DNA of 64,000 bases, taken from Culex pipiens pallens (lineage: Eukaryota > Arthropoda > Insecta > Diptera > Culicidae). Positions 38,972-50,196 of the stretch are shown here, one piece after another (position 1 is the first letter of the stretch; the number at the start of each line of letters is the position of its first letter). Below the pieces are notes generated by a model, which had not been told where the DNA came from, ran no database searches, and was given only the letters and a program-made list of their open reading frames with translations. The stretch is taken from contig NC_068937.1 of NCBI RefSeq assembly GCF_016801865.2, positions 128,750,117 through 128,814,116 on the forward strand. Direction: 5' to 3'. A program made the position numbers and the translations under genes.

Positions 38972-39166
38972 GTCTAAGCCACATAGCCTAGTGGTAACAC
39001 TTCCGCCTCGTAAGCGGTAGATCGCGGTTCAAATCCCGGCTTGGACCAACACACCTGTGATCTTTTCCCTTCTGGATTCGATTGCTTGGTAAAGGGAAGG
39101 TAGTGTTTTTTTGTATTTTTAATTGCCCCTCCCTCGACCACGACAGCGCGACACAAACTTTGATAC
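38972..39166 (+). mobile_element. tRNA-derived SINE, tRNA-Thr(CGT)-like head
   Basis: A-box-like TAGCCTAGTGGTAAC, an anticodon loop CTCGTAA (anticodon CGT) and a B box GGTTCAAATCC lie at about 38986-39040, followed by a body of about 120 nt. The flanks carry a diverged direct repeat (ATATTTGCAACGGACTTACG and ATATTTGCAATGGCCTTACT), probably an old target duplication. The anticodon stem is only 4 bp, so a functional tRNA gene is unlikely. Confidence 0.65.
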
Positions 39167-39288
39167 ATATTTGCAATGGCCTTACTGTCTTAAAAACAAA
39201 AACAAACACTTTCTCAGAAACGATTCAAATCAGCTTTTATTGATCAATCATTCCGCGTTTCTCGTCAACCGTTTCGTACACTGAACTA

Positions 39289-39648
39289 TCACACCGCATT
39301 AATCTGCTCGTACTCTGGCCACTGATCTTCCTGCGCGATCCTCGACCCTCCCCGGGAGGCATCCGCCGGATTCAGACAGCAAACGACCGGATCGTGCACC
39401 TCGAAGTAGCACAAATCATCGAAGAAGTTAAACTGCCGTTGAATCACGCGCTGCGGAAAGGTGGCACACTCGCGAACTCGACGACATACTCCCACCAACT
39501 GGGGACCACCCTGGTATCCCTTGACCGTACAGCGATCACCGAGGCCCAGTTCCTGCAGGTCCGGGAAGACAAAGTCCTTGTCCGGGTCGGCTGCTTCCGA
39601 AATGGCTAAGCTGAGGATAATTGCAACTGCCGTGATTGAGCGAAACAT
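39289..39648 (-). CDS. small secreted protein consisting of a single CLIP domain
   Basis: A 119-residue intronless frame. The start at 39648 is chosen because the signal peptide begins there (MFRSITAVAIILSLAISEA); an ATG-less extension upstream adds nothing. Six cysteines at residues 40, 55, 61, 80, 90 and 91 give the CLIP pattern ending in adjacent Cys-Cys (VVCC). About 28 acidic residues follow and there is no protease domain. CLIP domains normally sit at the amino end of haemolymph serine proteases and mediate cofactor or protease docking. Here the frame simply stops, with AATAAA on the minus strand at 39236-39241 about 50 nt later, so truncation by frameshift is unlikely. A TCAGT initiator-like word (39675-39679) lies about 29 nt upstream of the start. 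It is the downstream neighbour, same strand, of the CLIP protease at 40226-47276. A regulatory or decoy role is inference. Confidence 0.8.
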   Translation of the reverse strand: MFRSITAVAIILSLAISEAADPDKDFVFPDLQELGLGDRCTVKGYQGGPQLVGVCRRVRECATFPQRVIQRQFNFFDDLCYFEVHDPVVCCLNPADASRGGSRIAQEDQWPEYEQINAV

Positions 39649-39674
39649 CTTGTTTTGATGAATTCTGGACACAA

Positions 39675-39679
39675 ACTGA
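39675..39679 (-). promoter_or_regulatory. initiator-like TCAGT of the single-CLIP gene
   Basis: TCAGT on the minus strand matches the arthropod initiator. It would give a 5' leader of about 28 nt. No TATA box is evident at the expected spacing, so this is a weak call. Confidence 0.35.
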
Positions 39680-40225
39680 GATTTCGAAGGATGGTGTGGG
39701 AACTCGAAAGAGTTGAATTGATGTTTTAGATACCGTATTGTTGGGGTAAGCCGTTCAGAACAAAAACTTCAATTTTGTAGAATTGTGATCATTCTTTTTG
39801 ATCAATCTCTTAAATTTTTAATTAAATTATTATTTTAAAATTCTAGTTTCGAAAATAAAAAAAAATCATTTATTAAAAAATCAACGAATTTATTTCAGCA
39901 CTATAAAAACCTCGTCCAAAATCACTACACCGGACGGTTGTGTTATCATTTCAAAAACAGGTTTGCTAACTTTGAGAAGGTTTTTCCGCGCGCGCTCGTC
40001 ATTCGCCTCTCTCTTGAGTTTCTTCCAGCCAATGGGTTGGCTTAGCTCTTACTCCCTGGCCGCTCTCAAAGACTCTCAAAGAGCAGGAATAACACTCCCT
40101 CTCTGACCCCTCTTAGCACTGAAACCGACGCTGCGTCACGTTGTTTATTTGCATTTTCCCCCCGTTTATTATTTTATGTTTGGTTTTCCCGCAAAAAAAA
40201 ATCCAGCTTCTTCATCGTCTCTTCC

Positions 40226-43200
40226 TCAAACTGCACTTTGGCCGTTCCCCCACACGATCTGCTCGATCCAGCCGAGGTACGCCCCCACCCGGGTGTAGAT
40301 GCCGGGCGTTGAAGTGCCGCAAAACTTGCCAAACGACGTAACCGCCGCCACGTAGAACCGGCAGCTGTCCTGCTCGTCCCGGACCTGCAGCGGGCCGCCC
40401 GAATCGCCCTGGCAGGTGTCCCGGCCACCGGGTTCGTACCCCGCGCAGAACTGGCTGTCGACGATGCCCCGCGAGAGGGGCCGTCCATCGTTGGCGTAGG
40501 CCTGCTGGCACGCTTCCTGGGTGTTCTGGTCGAGCACCACTTTGAGGAGTTGGTTCGCGTTGCTGCCGACTGGGGGGGAGAAGAATTAAAAGGAGATTGG
40601 TTTTAGAAGTGGTTTTAAGGCAAAAAATGAGGAAAAGAAGCTCAAAAATATGTTTTACACTTGACATTTCCACGCGGTCGTGCTATCTTGTCGCACGTCA
40701 CTTTTTGACGTTGCGAGAAAAACGCGTTTTAATGTTTGACCTTGAACAAAAAAAAAAAGATGTCACTAAGTTTGGTTGGATTTGGTTCCGGGAGTCCCGA
40801 GTTATAATTAAAAATGATTAAGGTACTCGGGCTTGTACATGTGTCAAACGCGTTATGACCTGAAATTCCTTTGGCCAGTTGTCGCTCTTACATCAATCAA
40901 GAAACAAATTTCGTCGTTCGAATCAAAAAAATAAGGTAAATGTCCATCAGGAGATATCGAAAAATGGATCTCGGATTCGGAATGAGGGACCAAAATTACA
41001 CTTTAGGACAAAGTTTCAAGCAAATCGAAGAGGGGTCGGGACAACTTTTTCCAATTTCATGTGAGTTGGCAAAGAATGACTCACTCACAACATCAAATTA
41101 CCAATTTAAGTTTACAATGTTGTAGGCTTTTCTGAAAGAGCACACGATTTTGCACAAATCTGCATCAGTAACTCAAAAGCGATGAAAATGCATATAGGAC
41201 ATTTTTTCGAGCACCCTGTGCGACCACTTATCAATGAAATTTCAGGTCAGAACGCTTTTGACACACGTACAAGCCCGAGTACCTCATTTTTAATTATAAC
41301 TCGGGACTACGGTAACCAAATTTAACCAAATTTCAGGACAAGGCACAGAATGGTCAACCCAACGAAACGTGTTTGTAATTGTTTACATTGCGTGCTATAA
41401 TTTTTAGTTATTCAATGTCAAACATTTAAACGCGTTTTCCGCGGAAAGTTAAAAAAGCGACGTGCAACAAGATAGCACGACAGCGTCGACATGTTGAAAT
41501 CAGATTGATAAATCGATATTATTTGGAATTACAAAGTTTTACGTTGGGCTGGAAACTTCACCAAGGGTCACAGTTAGGCCATTACAATATTTGGTTTAAA
41601 GTTTTGTTTGTGTCTCGTCCTCAGCCAGAAACAAACTTAATTTCAAATTTTAATCCATTTTTGATAATGTAAAAATACTGCCAAAAATGTTTAACATATC
41701 GAATCATCAAAATTTCTCAAAATTAAAATATTTTTAATTCTAGACGTTGTCCATACTCGAGTTCAAGGCCTACTTTCAGGGACCTTTCAAAAAAGTAAGT
41801 GAGATTTAAAGGTTGCTTCTCGCCAATGGATTATTGTAAAGTTGTTATTGGAGCAATTCCAGCTCAAATCCGGAGTTTTTCTGGTATTTTTGTAGCCGAC
41901 CCTCTCCGATTTCAATGAAACTTTGTAGACATGTTATCCTAGGCCTATATAAGCCATTTTTGTGTATATGGAGCCTATAGTACTCGAAAATAACATTTGA
42001 GAAGGGCGTAAGGTATTTTAATATTTTTGTATTTTGCAATTATCTCGAAGCCGCTTCGTATCAAAAAGTGGTCAAAGACAAACTTGTAGGAAATTGGACG
42101 GACTTTCTGAAAAAATACACTGAAACAAAAATACACAAAAAATATTTTTACCAGAAAGCTCGTCCAATTTCCCATAAGTTTGCCTTTGACAGCTTTTCAA
42201 TTTGACTCGTATAATATTTACGTAAGCTTATTTACTATGCAGGTTTCTACCACACTGAAAAAAATATTCTATTTTCAGTTATGAGCAATGTAATTAAACT
42301 GATATCTGTAAGCCCATACATCCAATTGAAATGATGTCAAAGACAAACTTATGAGAAATTGGACGAGCTTTCCGGTAAAAATATTTACGAGACTGAAAAA
42401 TCAAGTCTGTCGTATACAGAAACTGCCAAAAACCACCAAAAAACCTATTTTTTCATCATTTTTATTTTTAAAACCGCTGTATCTTCACAAGGATTGGACA
42501 ATGGTCAATATGGAGACTTTTATGGAAAATTGTCTGGGGAATCGATTCCCACTATCGGTTTTCAAAAATTTTGACGTTTAGACCACTTTTCAAAAAAACA
42601 GTTTCTGCAAATGATTTTTGTATTTTTTTAGGAGAGACCAACCATCCTGCATGTTTCGTTAGTTTTTTTTGTAACATCTTAGGCTATTTTTTTCAAAAAT
42701 TTTGAACAAAAAAAATCGTGACATCACCTTGAAACTTAATTTTTAAACTTAAAAATCTAAAAATCTCAGAAGTGGCGTGTATTTACCTTAAATACCTTAC
42801 GCCTTTCTTAAATGTTATTTTCGAGTACTATTGGCTCCATATACACAAAAATGGCTTTTATAGGCCTAGGATAACAAGTCTACAAAGTTTCATTGAAATC
42901 GGAGAGGGTCGGGTACAAAAGTACCAGAAAAACTCCTGATATGAGCTGGAATTGCTCATTGATGAATAATGAAAACTAAAATAGTAAATTAGTCAAAAAT
43001 GATTGGGGGCATTTGAGGAAGGATTTCTTTTCTTATCGAAAAAATGGACAGAAATCTGTTGGTCTAGTGGTTGAAAAGTTATGAGAAAAATGTTATGAAA
43101 ATTATCAAACAAGAAGGGCGGTGCGAACAATTTCTGTCAAAATGACTTCGAATAAGAGGTAACGTTTGCAACTGTTTGCAACAGCCATTTTACAGATTTT

Positions 43201-46200
43201 TCGATCCTAAAAATTAAAAATATCTGTAAATATAGACATAAAAAACTTATATTTTAAAACTTCAACAATTTAGTAATTAAATCATGCTTTAATATAATTA
43301 CAAAGCTTGAATCTGCAGTCAAAAAATTAAAAAAAAAAATCTTCTATGGCTCCGTATTCGACATGATACAGAAAAATACAGATTTATATTTAGAAAAATA
43401 CAGATCTTCCATAAAATAATGTGGCATCGTTGGTGTGCAACTTTTTCTACTAAAAAGTGGATGCTTTTTGGGTTTCCTTTATTTTGACCATTCCAAAGTC
43501 ATAATGGATGTTTCTCATACCGCGCATCACTGACGGCCAATTTTGGGTTTTCTTCGAAGATACTATCGTTTTTTTCAGTTTTTTTGGCACCTGATTTTTT
43601 GTCTGATTTGGAAGAAGGGTGGAAGAATAAATTTTAGTGTTCAGCAGAAAATTAATGCTTCCATGCATGGGGAAAAAATAATTCTTTCATACCAAACGTG
43701 TATGCAAAGATTGAAAATTACGATTATTCAGCATTTACCGAGGACCTAGATAAGGTATTTTAACCATTGGTGGAGCCCCTAGTAGAGCCGAAGCACATTT
43801 TTCACAAATTTTCAATATTTTAAGCACTTTTTCATAACCCTTTGTACAAAACAATGAAAACTGAAGTCATTTGAACAATTTTGACTATTTGTTTCATCAG
43901 TTTATTTGTTTTTGAGCAGAAAAAAAGCCATTTGAAAAAAAAAGTGTTTTTGCCTGTTATGGACCCCTTTTTCCTATAGTGGACCCGGGTCCAATATAGG
44001 CAAACTGTTATTTTTATACCAAATTCAACCGATATTTGATGTTTTGATGCATGGAGTAGTGTAATGATAGTTATAATGAATAAAAGATGGATTTTGCTCA
44101 CTTTTCATCATAAACAAATAGGTTTTGTTAAAAAAAATTGGCTTTAAACAACAACAAAAAAACTAACAGACATTCAAACACATTTATTTCCGAAAAAGAT
44201 CAGAGAAAACGTTTCAAAAATCACTGCAAACATAAAAATAATTTTAAAAAAGTTATTTTGATGCACATTTTTCCATATTAATTACATAAATGGTTGACCG
44301 AAACTTAACAATAGATTTGTTTATTGCGCGTATTCCCAAAAAAGACACGCGGCATACCAGCCACGAAACGACGCGCCGCACTTTCGGCAAATGCGCGCTG
44401 TCAAATCCCATACTGTTCGTTTTGTTTTTGTTGATCTTCTTCTTCGAATCGCATGGCATTGTTGCCGGGAATGTTTTTTTACTGCACCAAAAGTGCAGAA
44501 AATCGCTGGCAACAGTGTCTGCGGCACATTCTGAAATGCCGCGCGGCGTGTACCTTCGAGAGAAATGGACAATACAATTGCTGATAAAACGACGCATGTT
44601 TATTTAAAAAAATGCTTTTTTCTTGATTTATTATTATAAAATATATATTTAAACTGCAATTATGATGCTTCAGTTCAGTTTAATTGACTATTGTTTTGAT
44701 TAATTGTATTTTTTTACGGCTTCAGCATTTTGGGTACTTTTAACATGAAACAGTTATATTTATACTCACAATTGAAAAAAATTAGATTGATAACAACTAG
44801 CATTTATTGTATGTTTAAGAGAAACTTTTGCTTGAAATCATTTTAGAAGGTTTAATTAACAGGGGTCCACTTTTGGAAAAGTTTGGATTTTCGTTGTCCT
44901 ATATTGGACCCCCCTAATTTTTGCTCGAAAATGAGCAGTTCTTCGCTTTATTTTAGTAAAGTTCCTCAAACTTACATTATTTTGACTTGCTGAAGTTAAA
45001 TAATCAGTCAAAAAATGATTGGATAGTTAATTCAATCATATAATATAAACGCAGTTTTGTTGTGAATATGCTAGTGGCCATGGCTGATATCAGATGTTGA
45101 ACTCAAAACACTTAATAAATGATGCTGAATATGCCAAATAAAAGATTTGTAGACAACAACGCGCTTGAAATTGTGATTTTATTGAATTTTTCATCAAAAA
45201 CCCTTTAGAGGGTCCACTATAGGAAAGGGGTCCCCTAATCGATAACCCAAATTAAGATATTTCAGATATTTAGTCAAGACTCGCTTATCCAAAGTCCTCA
45301 GATTAATTTCGTTTCAAATCACGTTGTTTTTGTTGCCTTATTTTGGATCGATGAGCCTAAATATGACTCCAATCATGTACTAAAGTAATATGGCAATTTT
45401 TTAAAATCTTAGATGGTGGTCAAGAAATTTGGCAAAATGCATTTGGTAATGTAACAGTCAATCAACCACTCTAATTTTACTAAACTGCGGTCGCAGAGCT
45501 CAAATTTGATGTTAAAAGTTGGAAAATAAGACATAAAATTTTAAGAGTGAAAGTCCATGATTAGATAATACGAAATTTCTAGGAATCCTTCGAAAAAAAT
45601 ATTAAATGATTTTTTTGAACTCTCAAGCAATACTCACAATTCTCCATCGCCCCGTACCCGGTCGCAATCAGCTTCTGCTGCCGGATTTCCTTCGACTGAT
45701 ACAGACAGGCCGGCCGTATCCTGCTATTGATCTGCACCGGCGTCGCCAACCGCACCAACGCGATATCATTGTACTTGGTGCGCGACGTGTACTCCGGATG
45801 TTTGATAAACTCCTCAATCTCAAAGTCCCTCGGATCCGCTCCGTCTGCCTCGCTCTCCAGATCCAAATCCCCTAACCGCACCACCACGGCGTCCGCATTC
45901 CGACAGTGGGCCGCCGTCAGGACGAACCGCTCGGAGATGAGGGTCGCCCCGCAGCGGAACTCAACCCGACCGGTGTCCGGATTGCGATAGCCGATGGCAC
46001 CCATGTGGGGGAACTCGCCCAGTTTGGCCGCTTCGCCTCCTACGATCAGGTTGTTGTCGTTCGAGCAGAGCTTGCTCTTCTTCTGGACCACTTCGGCGTT
46101 CGGTTTCAGCGAGCTGAAGATCGTGGTAGGCGTCGCCAGTCGCATGTACTCGATGCACTCTAAAAAGAAAGCAAGCCAATTTTGAGAAGAACTTATCAAA

Positions 46201-47276
46201 GTATCAATTTTTTGAAACTCACTTTTCGCACTAATCGTGAGACTTTGCTGCGCGGCGGCCAGCGTTTGGAGTTTGGTCTGGTAGTCCTGGGGACAGCAGA
46301 CGACTGCCTCGCGGGCGTTGTAGGAACAGATGGAGATGCGTCCGTTGAGGGATTCCAGCAACGGACGGCACGTGCTGTAGCCGATGCAGACGCCAGGGCC
46401 CTTCTGGAAGCGGCATGGTTCGCCCTCTACAAAAATATAAGTGTAAATTGTTTTTTGAAATATATATTTTGTTGAATGAGGATAGAAACGTAACACTTTC
46501 TAAGTAACAGTGCTGCCAGTGGCAATACAAAGATTGTTTGTTACCAAATTTAGTTGGCTACCTCGTTTTTAAAGAATCATCCTTGCGATTAACTGCACGT
46601 AGTAGGCCTGGCCAATAAAAGATGATTGTTTACAAAAGATCGAGATCCTTTCGAATGGCTCATATTGATTAGGAAACAAAGGAAAGTAAAATTGTTGCTT
46701 CTAATGCATTTTTTTAAAGATTTAACATAAATGAAAATTGTTGATTCAAATAATAATTCTAGAAAAATCTAACGGCTCTTCATACTTTGTGCTGCATCAA
46801 TACTAAACCCGTTTTTGGCGGTGACGATTATCAAAACTGGAAATCGCAAATTTGTATGTAAATTTATGCAAATTGCACTCAAAACGGTGCAAAAAAAGAG
46901 TTGGGAATCCCCGCTGATGAGACATTTCACCATTCCGAAAGCAAAATTCACACACCATCATTCGAATTGATACAGATTATTTGTCATTATTCAAAATTTG
47001 TGTAAAAAGGTCTTTTTTGACAAAATCAACTCTATCGAAAGTGCTCACTTTGTTTTGTAAACAATCGAAAAAAATTATGACGCAACCTATGTTCGCAATC
47101 AGACGCAAAACGCTTTGTTTTCGAGTCCAAATTCCAAAGGTTACCAAGACCAACAACTCACCATCCGAAGCACGTGCTGCAAGTATTGAACAGACAAGCA
47201 GACTGCACCAAACAGTCAGCAACGGGAAGTTACCACCACCACCACCTCTACGCCAAAGACCCTTGACCTTGACCAT
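40226..47276 (-). CDS. CLIP-domain serine protease, Snake-like (gene A)
   Basis: Four exons, all joined in phase 1: 47276-47162, 46426-46223, 46159-45638 and 40569-40226, giving 394 residues. Exon 1 encodes a start, a basic glycine-rich run and a hydrophobic signal segment (residues 17-34). Exon 2 encodes one CLIP domain (Cys 43, 52, 58, 72, 82, 83). Exon 3 starts with the linker KKCIEY and holds the cleavage point Leu144/Ile145 (NNL-IVGG), His191 (TAAHC) and Asp238 (YNDIAL). Exon 4 has Ser337 (GDSGGP), with Asp331 six residues before it, a trypsin-type pocket. It is probably a secreted zymogen of a haemolymph cascade. Cleavage after Leu, not Arg or Lys, is typical of CLIPC/Snake-type members. 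The third intron is about 5.1 kb and full of transposon remnants. The last exon is assigned by phase, homology to the sister genes and position. AATAAA lies at 40165-40170 (minus). Confidence 0.9.
40671..41493. mobile_element. fold-back element in the third intron of gene A
   Basis: The left arm CGGTCGTGCTATCTTGTCGC is mirrored at the right by TGTCGTGCTATCTTGTTGC, with further pairing blocks GTCCCGAGTTATAATTAAAA and TACTCGGGCTTGTAC. The centre contains foreign pieces: about 40955-41090 resembles the arm of the element at 35340, and 41130-41200 resembles the core of the element at 63450. Boundaries are approximate. Confidence 0.65.
41851..42957. mobile_element. 1.1-kb fold-back element in the third intron of gene A
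   Basis: Ends GAGCAATTCCAGCTCAAAT and ATGAGCTGGAATTGCTC are complementary, and the arms extend over about 180 bp (for example ATCCTAGGCCTATATAAGCC against GGCTTTTATAGGCCTAGGAT). It is flanked by ATTG on both sides (41847-41850 and 42958-42961), a likely 4-bp target duplication. A second inner inverted pair (GAAATTGGACG) indicates nested structure. Confidence 0.75.
42962..43961. other. AT-rich intron DNA, nothing recognised
   Basis: Part of the third intron of gene A. No repeat boundary or coding exon could be defined. Confidence 0.5.
43962..45234. mobile_element. probable inverted-repeat element with TGGACCC termini
   Basis: ATGGACCCCTTTTTCCTATA then GTGGACCC on the left is mirrored at the right by GGGTCCACTATAGGAAAGGGG (about 45210-45230). 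A second inner pair, GGTCCAATATAGG (about 43989) and CCTATATTGGACC (about 44899), supports long arms. The GC-richer centre (44290-44600) has overlapping frames without a recognised product. Exact ends and target duplication were not resolved. Confidence 0.5.
45274..45580. mobile_element. decayed pogo-like MITE
   Basis: GTCAAGACTCGCTTATCCAAA resembles the CAGTCCAGACTCGATTATCC terminus, and the interior block TGCGGTCGCAGAGCTCAAAT is shared with the copies at 25109 and 63336. The right end (ATTAGATAATACGAAAT) is badly decayed. Confidence 0.4.
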
Positions 47277-48109
47277 GATGTCTGCCGTCAGCTGTCAAGT
47301 TGTTGAGGTTAGGTTATGGGTTTTTTTTCAACTTCACAAATTTTGATCGATTTTAACGCACAGAAAAAAAAACGAATCCACGCAGGAACTTGACGCCCGT
47401 GTTCCTTTCGCAGATCTTTACGGGCAACTGAAGCCGGTTTCTTCGAACCGATCGATCGAAGCAGGCACACACAAATATTGTCTTCTCTTCATCATCAATA
47501 CAGAAGAAAAATAACAACAGCCTGCCTAGATCATCGTAGTATGTCATCCGTCTGGGGAAGAAGATGGGTGTCATCCGTGAACAGTGGAGTACCTGCTGGT
47601 TTGACAGCGGTTGCTGTCAATTAAAGGGGCAGTCGCGGTTTAGTTTGACATTGTCTCCTATTGTTGGGATGTCAAATTGAAGGTTGTCAAACTATCGGCG
47701 TTTCACCGTAGGGGAGTGTGGTTTACGCGGTCAATTAGCGGTTTTTTTTTTACCCGGGAAGGTTTCTTTTCTTTTCCGGTCGGGTCTTCTTTCCTTGATG
47801 ATTGGCAATTTATCAGGCAAAAAGGGAATTTTATTGATGCGAAGTAATGACAGGAGGTTTCTTTTTTCTTGGGTGAGGTTATGTGACCTTAGGGGACAGC
47901 TTGGGGGAAAGCTACCAGAAAAGTACCCGTTTGATGTTGGGACAGGTAAGATTCCCGTGAGGTCATCGCAGTAGGCAGGTTGTTGTCAAGAGGAGCGATT
48001 GAGGGGCAGGTTTTACAGGTTGTCGACTTAAATCAGAAAAAATAATTAGTTAAGTTTATTTAATTTTCGACAATTTATGTTCAAAAAAAAAATATTAAAT
48101 GTCGTAAAA
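47277..48109. other. intergenic region between genes A and B
   Basis: Holds the presumed 5' flank of gene A and the 3' end of gene B (AATAAA on the minus strand at 48055-48060, about 50 nt after the gene B stop). TCGCAGTAGGC lies near 47965. No TATA box was identified for gene A, and no extra gene is seen. Confidence 0.55.
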
Positions 48110-49286
48110 TCAATAGTCCCACTCCTCCTTCCGCGCCCACTCGTCCGGCCAAACCCGGGCCACAATCCACTCGAGGTAGCGCGAAACGCGCGTGTACACG
48201 CCGTACTCCGCCGAGCCGCAGATCTTCCCATAGGAAACCACTCCGAGCAGGTGGTACCGGCACTTGTCCTCATCGAACACTTGCAGCGGTCCGCCGGAAT
48301 CGCCCTGGCAGGCGTCCTGATCCCCGGCCAACGACCCGGCACAAATCTGGCTGTCCACAAGTTTTGCCTTACCGGGACCACTGTACATCCGGGCACAAGC
48401 CCGTCGATCCTCCGGAACGTCCAGCGACACCTTGTTCAGCACGTTAGACAGCTCGGAAACTGTTGGATCGAGTCAAATCTTTGAACATAACCACGAAATG
48501 TTGACAGCTGTCAAACAAACTCACCCCTCCCTGTCTTGCCCCATCCGGTCACAGTTGCCCGTCGGTTCCGCTCGGCACGATCCGTCGCCAAACAGGCCGG
48601 TCGCAGGTGCAACGTTATGGTCACGTTCCGGTCCAGACGAAGCAGCGCCAGGTCGTTGTACTTGGTCGTGGGAGAGTACTCTTCGTGGATGATTTCCTCC
48701 TCTATTCGAAAATCCTGCGCGTCCGGATCGTCGACGTCCACAACCCCCAACCGAGCGATCCGCAAATCCCTAAAAAAAAATGACGTTCATACAAGTTTGA
48801 GAGCACCAACCTGTCAAACCCGCACCGCCTTACCGATTGATACAGTGGGCCGCCGTCAGGACAAACAGTTCGCTAATGAGCGTTCCGCCGCACTGGAACT
48901 TCCAATTGTTTCTTTGGAAAGCCGGCGCAACATACCCGAGCGCCACCATGTGCGGGAACTCGTCCTTCTGGACCGCCTTCCCGCCGACCACGTACGGATT
49001 CTGCAGCGGACACTGCAGCGTGTACGACTGCCGAACGGGCGAGTCCAGGTCGAGCGTGATGATGTCGTGCGGGGTCGACACCATGTTGACGTAGTCCAGG
49101 CATTCTGCGGAGCAAAAACCGTTGTGAAACGCTTGTGCAACCTTTGTAAAACAAAAGGAAATTGGAATACGCACTGGAATCGACGATCCGGGTGGCGGCC
49201 TCCTTGTCGGTGGCAAGGACCACTGTCACCGGAGCGAGGATGGTGGCCAGCAGGATGGCCAATCGAAGTAGTCCGCGGCAAGACAT
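48110..49286 (-). CDS. trypsin-fold serine protease that lacks a CLIP domain (gene B)
   Basis: Four exons: 49286-49175, 49104-48834, 48769-48525 and 48459-48110, giving 325 residues. Exon 1 is a signal peptide (residues 1-25) plus a short tail. Exon 2 begins directly with the linker KCLDYV that follows the CLIP exon in the sister genes. The CLIP exon itself is absent and cannot hide in the 70-nt first intron. Cleavage point Tyr75/Val76 (NPY-VVGG); triad His124 (TAAHC), Asp167 (YNDLAL), Ser264 (GDSGGP); Asp258 predicts trypsin-like specificity. An extra phase-2 intron splits the region between His and Asp. ATG at 49286 is chosen for the signal peptide; an upstream in-frame extension has none. 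A TATA-like CATAAAATG lies at about 49347-49355. It is probably a secreted zymogen. Loss of the docking domain suggests changed recruitment (inference). Confidence 0.9.
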
Positions 49287-49346
49287 TGTGGCGACTAAAC
49301 CGATGTGTGGTGGTCTGTCTTGGGCCAACGGTGACTAGATCAGGTG

Positions 49347-49355
49347 CATTTTATG
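49347..49355 (-). promoter_or_regulatory. TATA-like element of gene B
   Basis: CATAAAATG on the minus strand, about 65 nt upstream of the start codon. This is compatible with a start site 25-31 nt downstream and a short leader. No strong initiator was found, so the call rests on sequence and spacing only. Confidence 0.35.
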
Positions 49356-49531
49356 CAGATTTTGTTGAGTTGAAGTGTGGAGGGTGGAATTTACATTTTG
49401 AACTTTTGAGGAAAGTCGGGGTCATTGAAAGGGAGGTTTTTGCATTTTATTGGCAACAGCTTGGAAATATTGAACTTGAACTTATTGGCAGTGGCAGTTG
49501 CCAATGGGAATCTTTCAATACGTATGAATAA

Positions 49532-50196
49532 CACAGTCCAACAAGATTTTGTCTCTGAGACGAGTATATGTGTTCTTAGTAGAATTTTGCCTGCTGAATC
49601 CGAATCCGGGTCCAGAATTGCTCCAAATGGTCCCAATTTTGAGATACACCCGTTTGAAATGTTAGTTTAGGCCAAAATTAGCTACTTTGTTGACTATTTT
49701 ACAAAAGAACTATTGAATAAACAACTAAACCAATACATGTATCTTAAAGTTCACGTTTTCCCCTTTCTGAAACACTCCTGGTTTTCAAAATGTGATTGTT
49801 TCTACGCATATTTATAGCCATTTCAAAATTATATTTTCAGTTGGTTCTCATTCAAGTTTTTCCAACTTGCATGCAAGTCAAATTCTAATTTTAAAATGGC
49901 TATAAATATGCGTAGAAACAATCAAATTTTAAAAACCAGGGGTGTTTCAGAAAGAAGAAAACGTGAACTTTAAGATACATGTATTGGTTTAGTTGTTTAT
50001 TCAATAGTTCTTTTGTAAAATAGTCGACAAAGTAGCTAATTTTGGCCTAAACTAACATTTCAAATGGGTGTATCTCAAAATTGGGACCATTTGGAGCAAT
50101 TCGGGACCTGGATTCGGATTTAGCAGGCAAAAATCTACTAGAAACACATATTCTCGTCTCAGAGACAAGAAACATTTGATTTTTTGTTGAACTGTG
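49532..50196. mobile_element. fold-back MITE with CACAGT ends and TAA target duplication
   Basis: Two arms of about 300 bp (for example AAGTTCACGTTTTCCCCTTT and its near-complement AGAAAACGTGAACTT) surround a short loop near 49865. Ends are CACAGTCCAACAA and TTGTTGAACTGTG, flanked by TAA (49529-49531 and 50197-50199). It sits between the divergent 5' ends of genes B and C. Its outer motif (TTGCCTGCTGAATCCGAATC) is related to that in the element at 59143-59365. Confidence 0.85.

Noticed and set aside
45606..46475. Several plus-strand frames over the gene A exons
   Set aside because: They are mirror frames of the minus-strand protease exons, which show splice signals, the triad and the CLIP cysteines.
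48536..49531. 331-codon plus-strand frame
   Set aside because: It is the antisense of gene B, whose minus-strand reading has a signal peptide, triad and consistent introns; the long frame results from the GC-rich exons.
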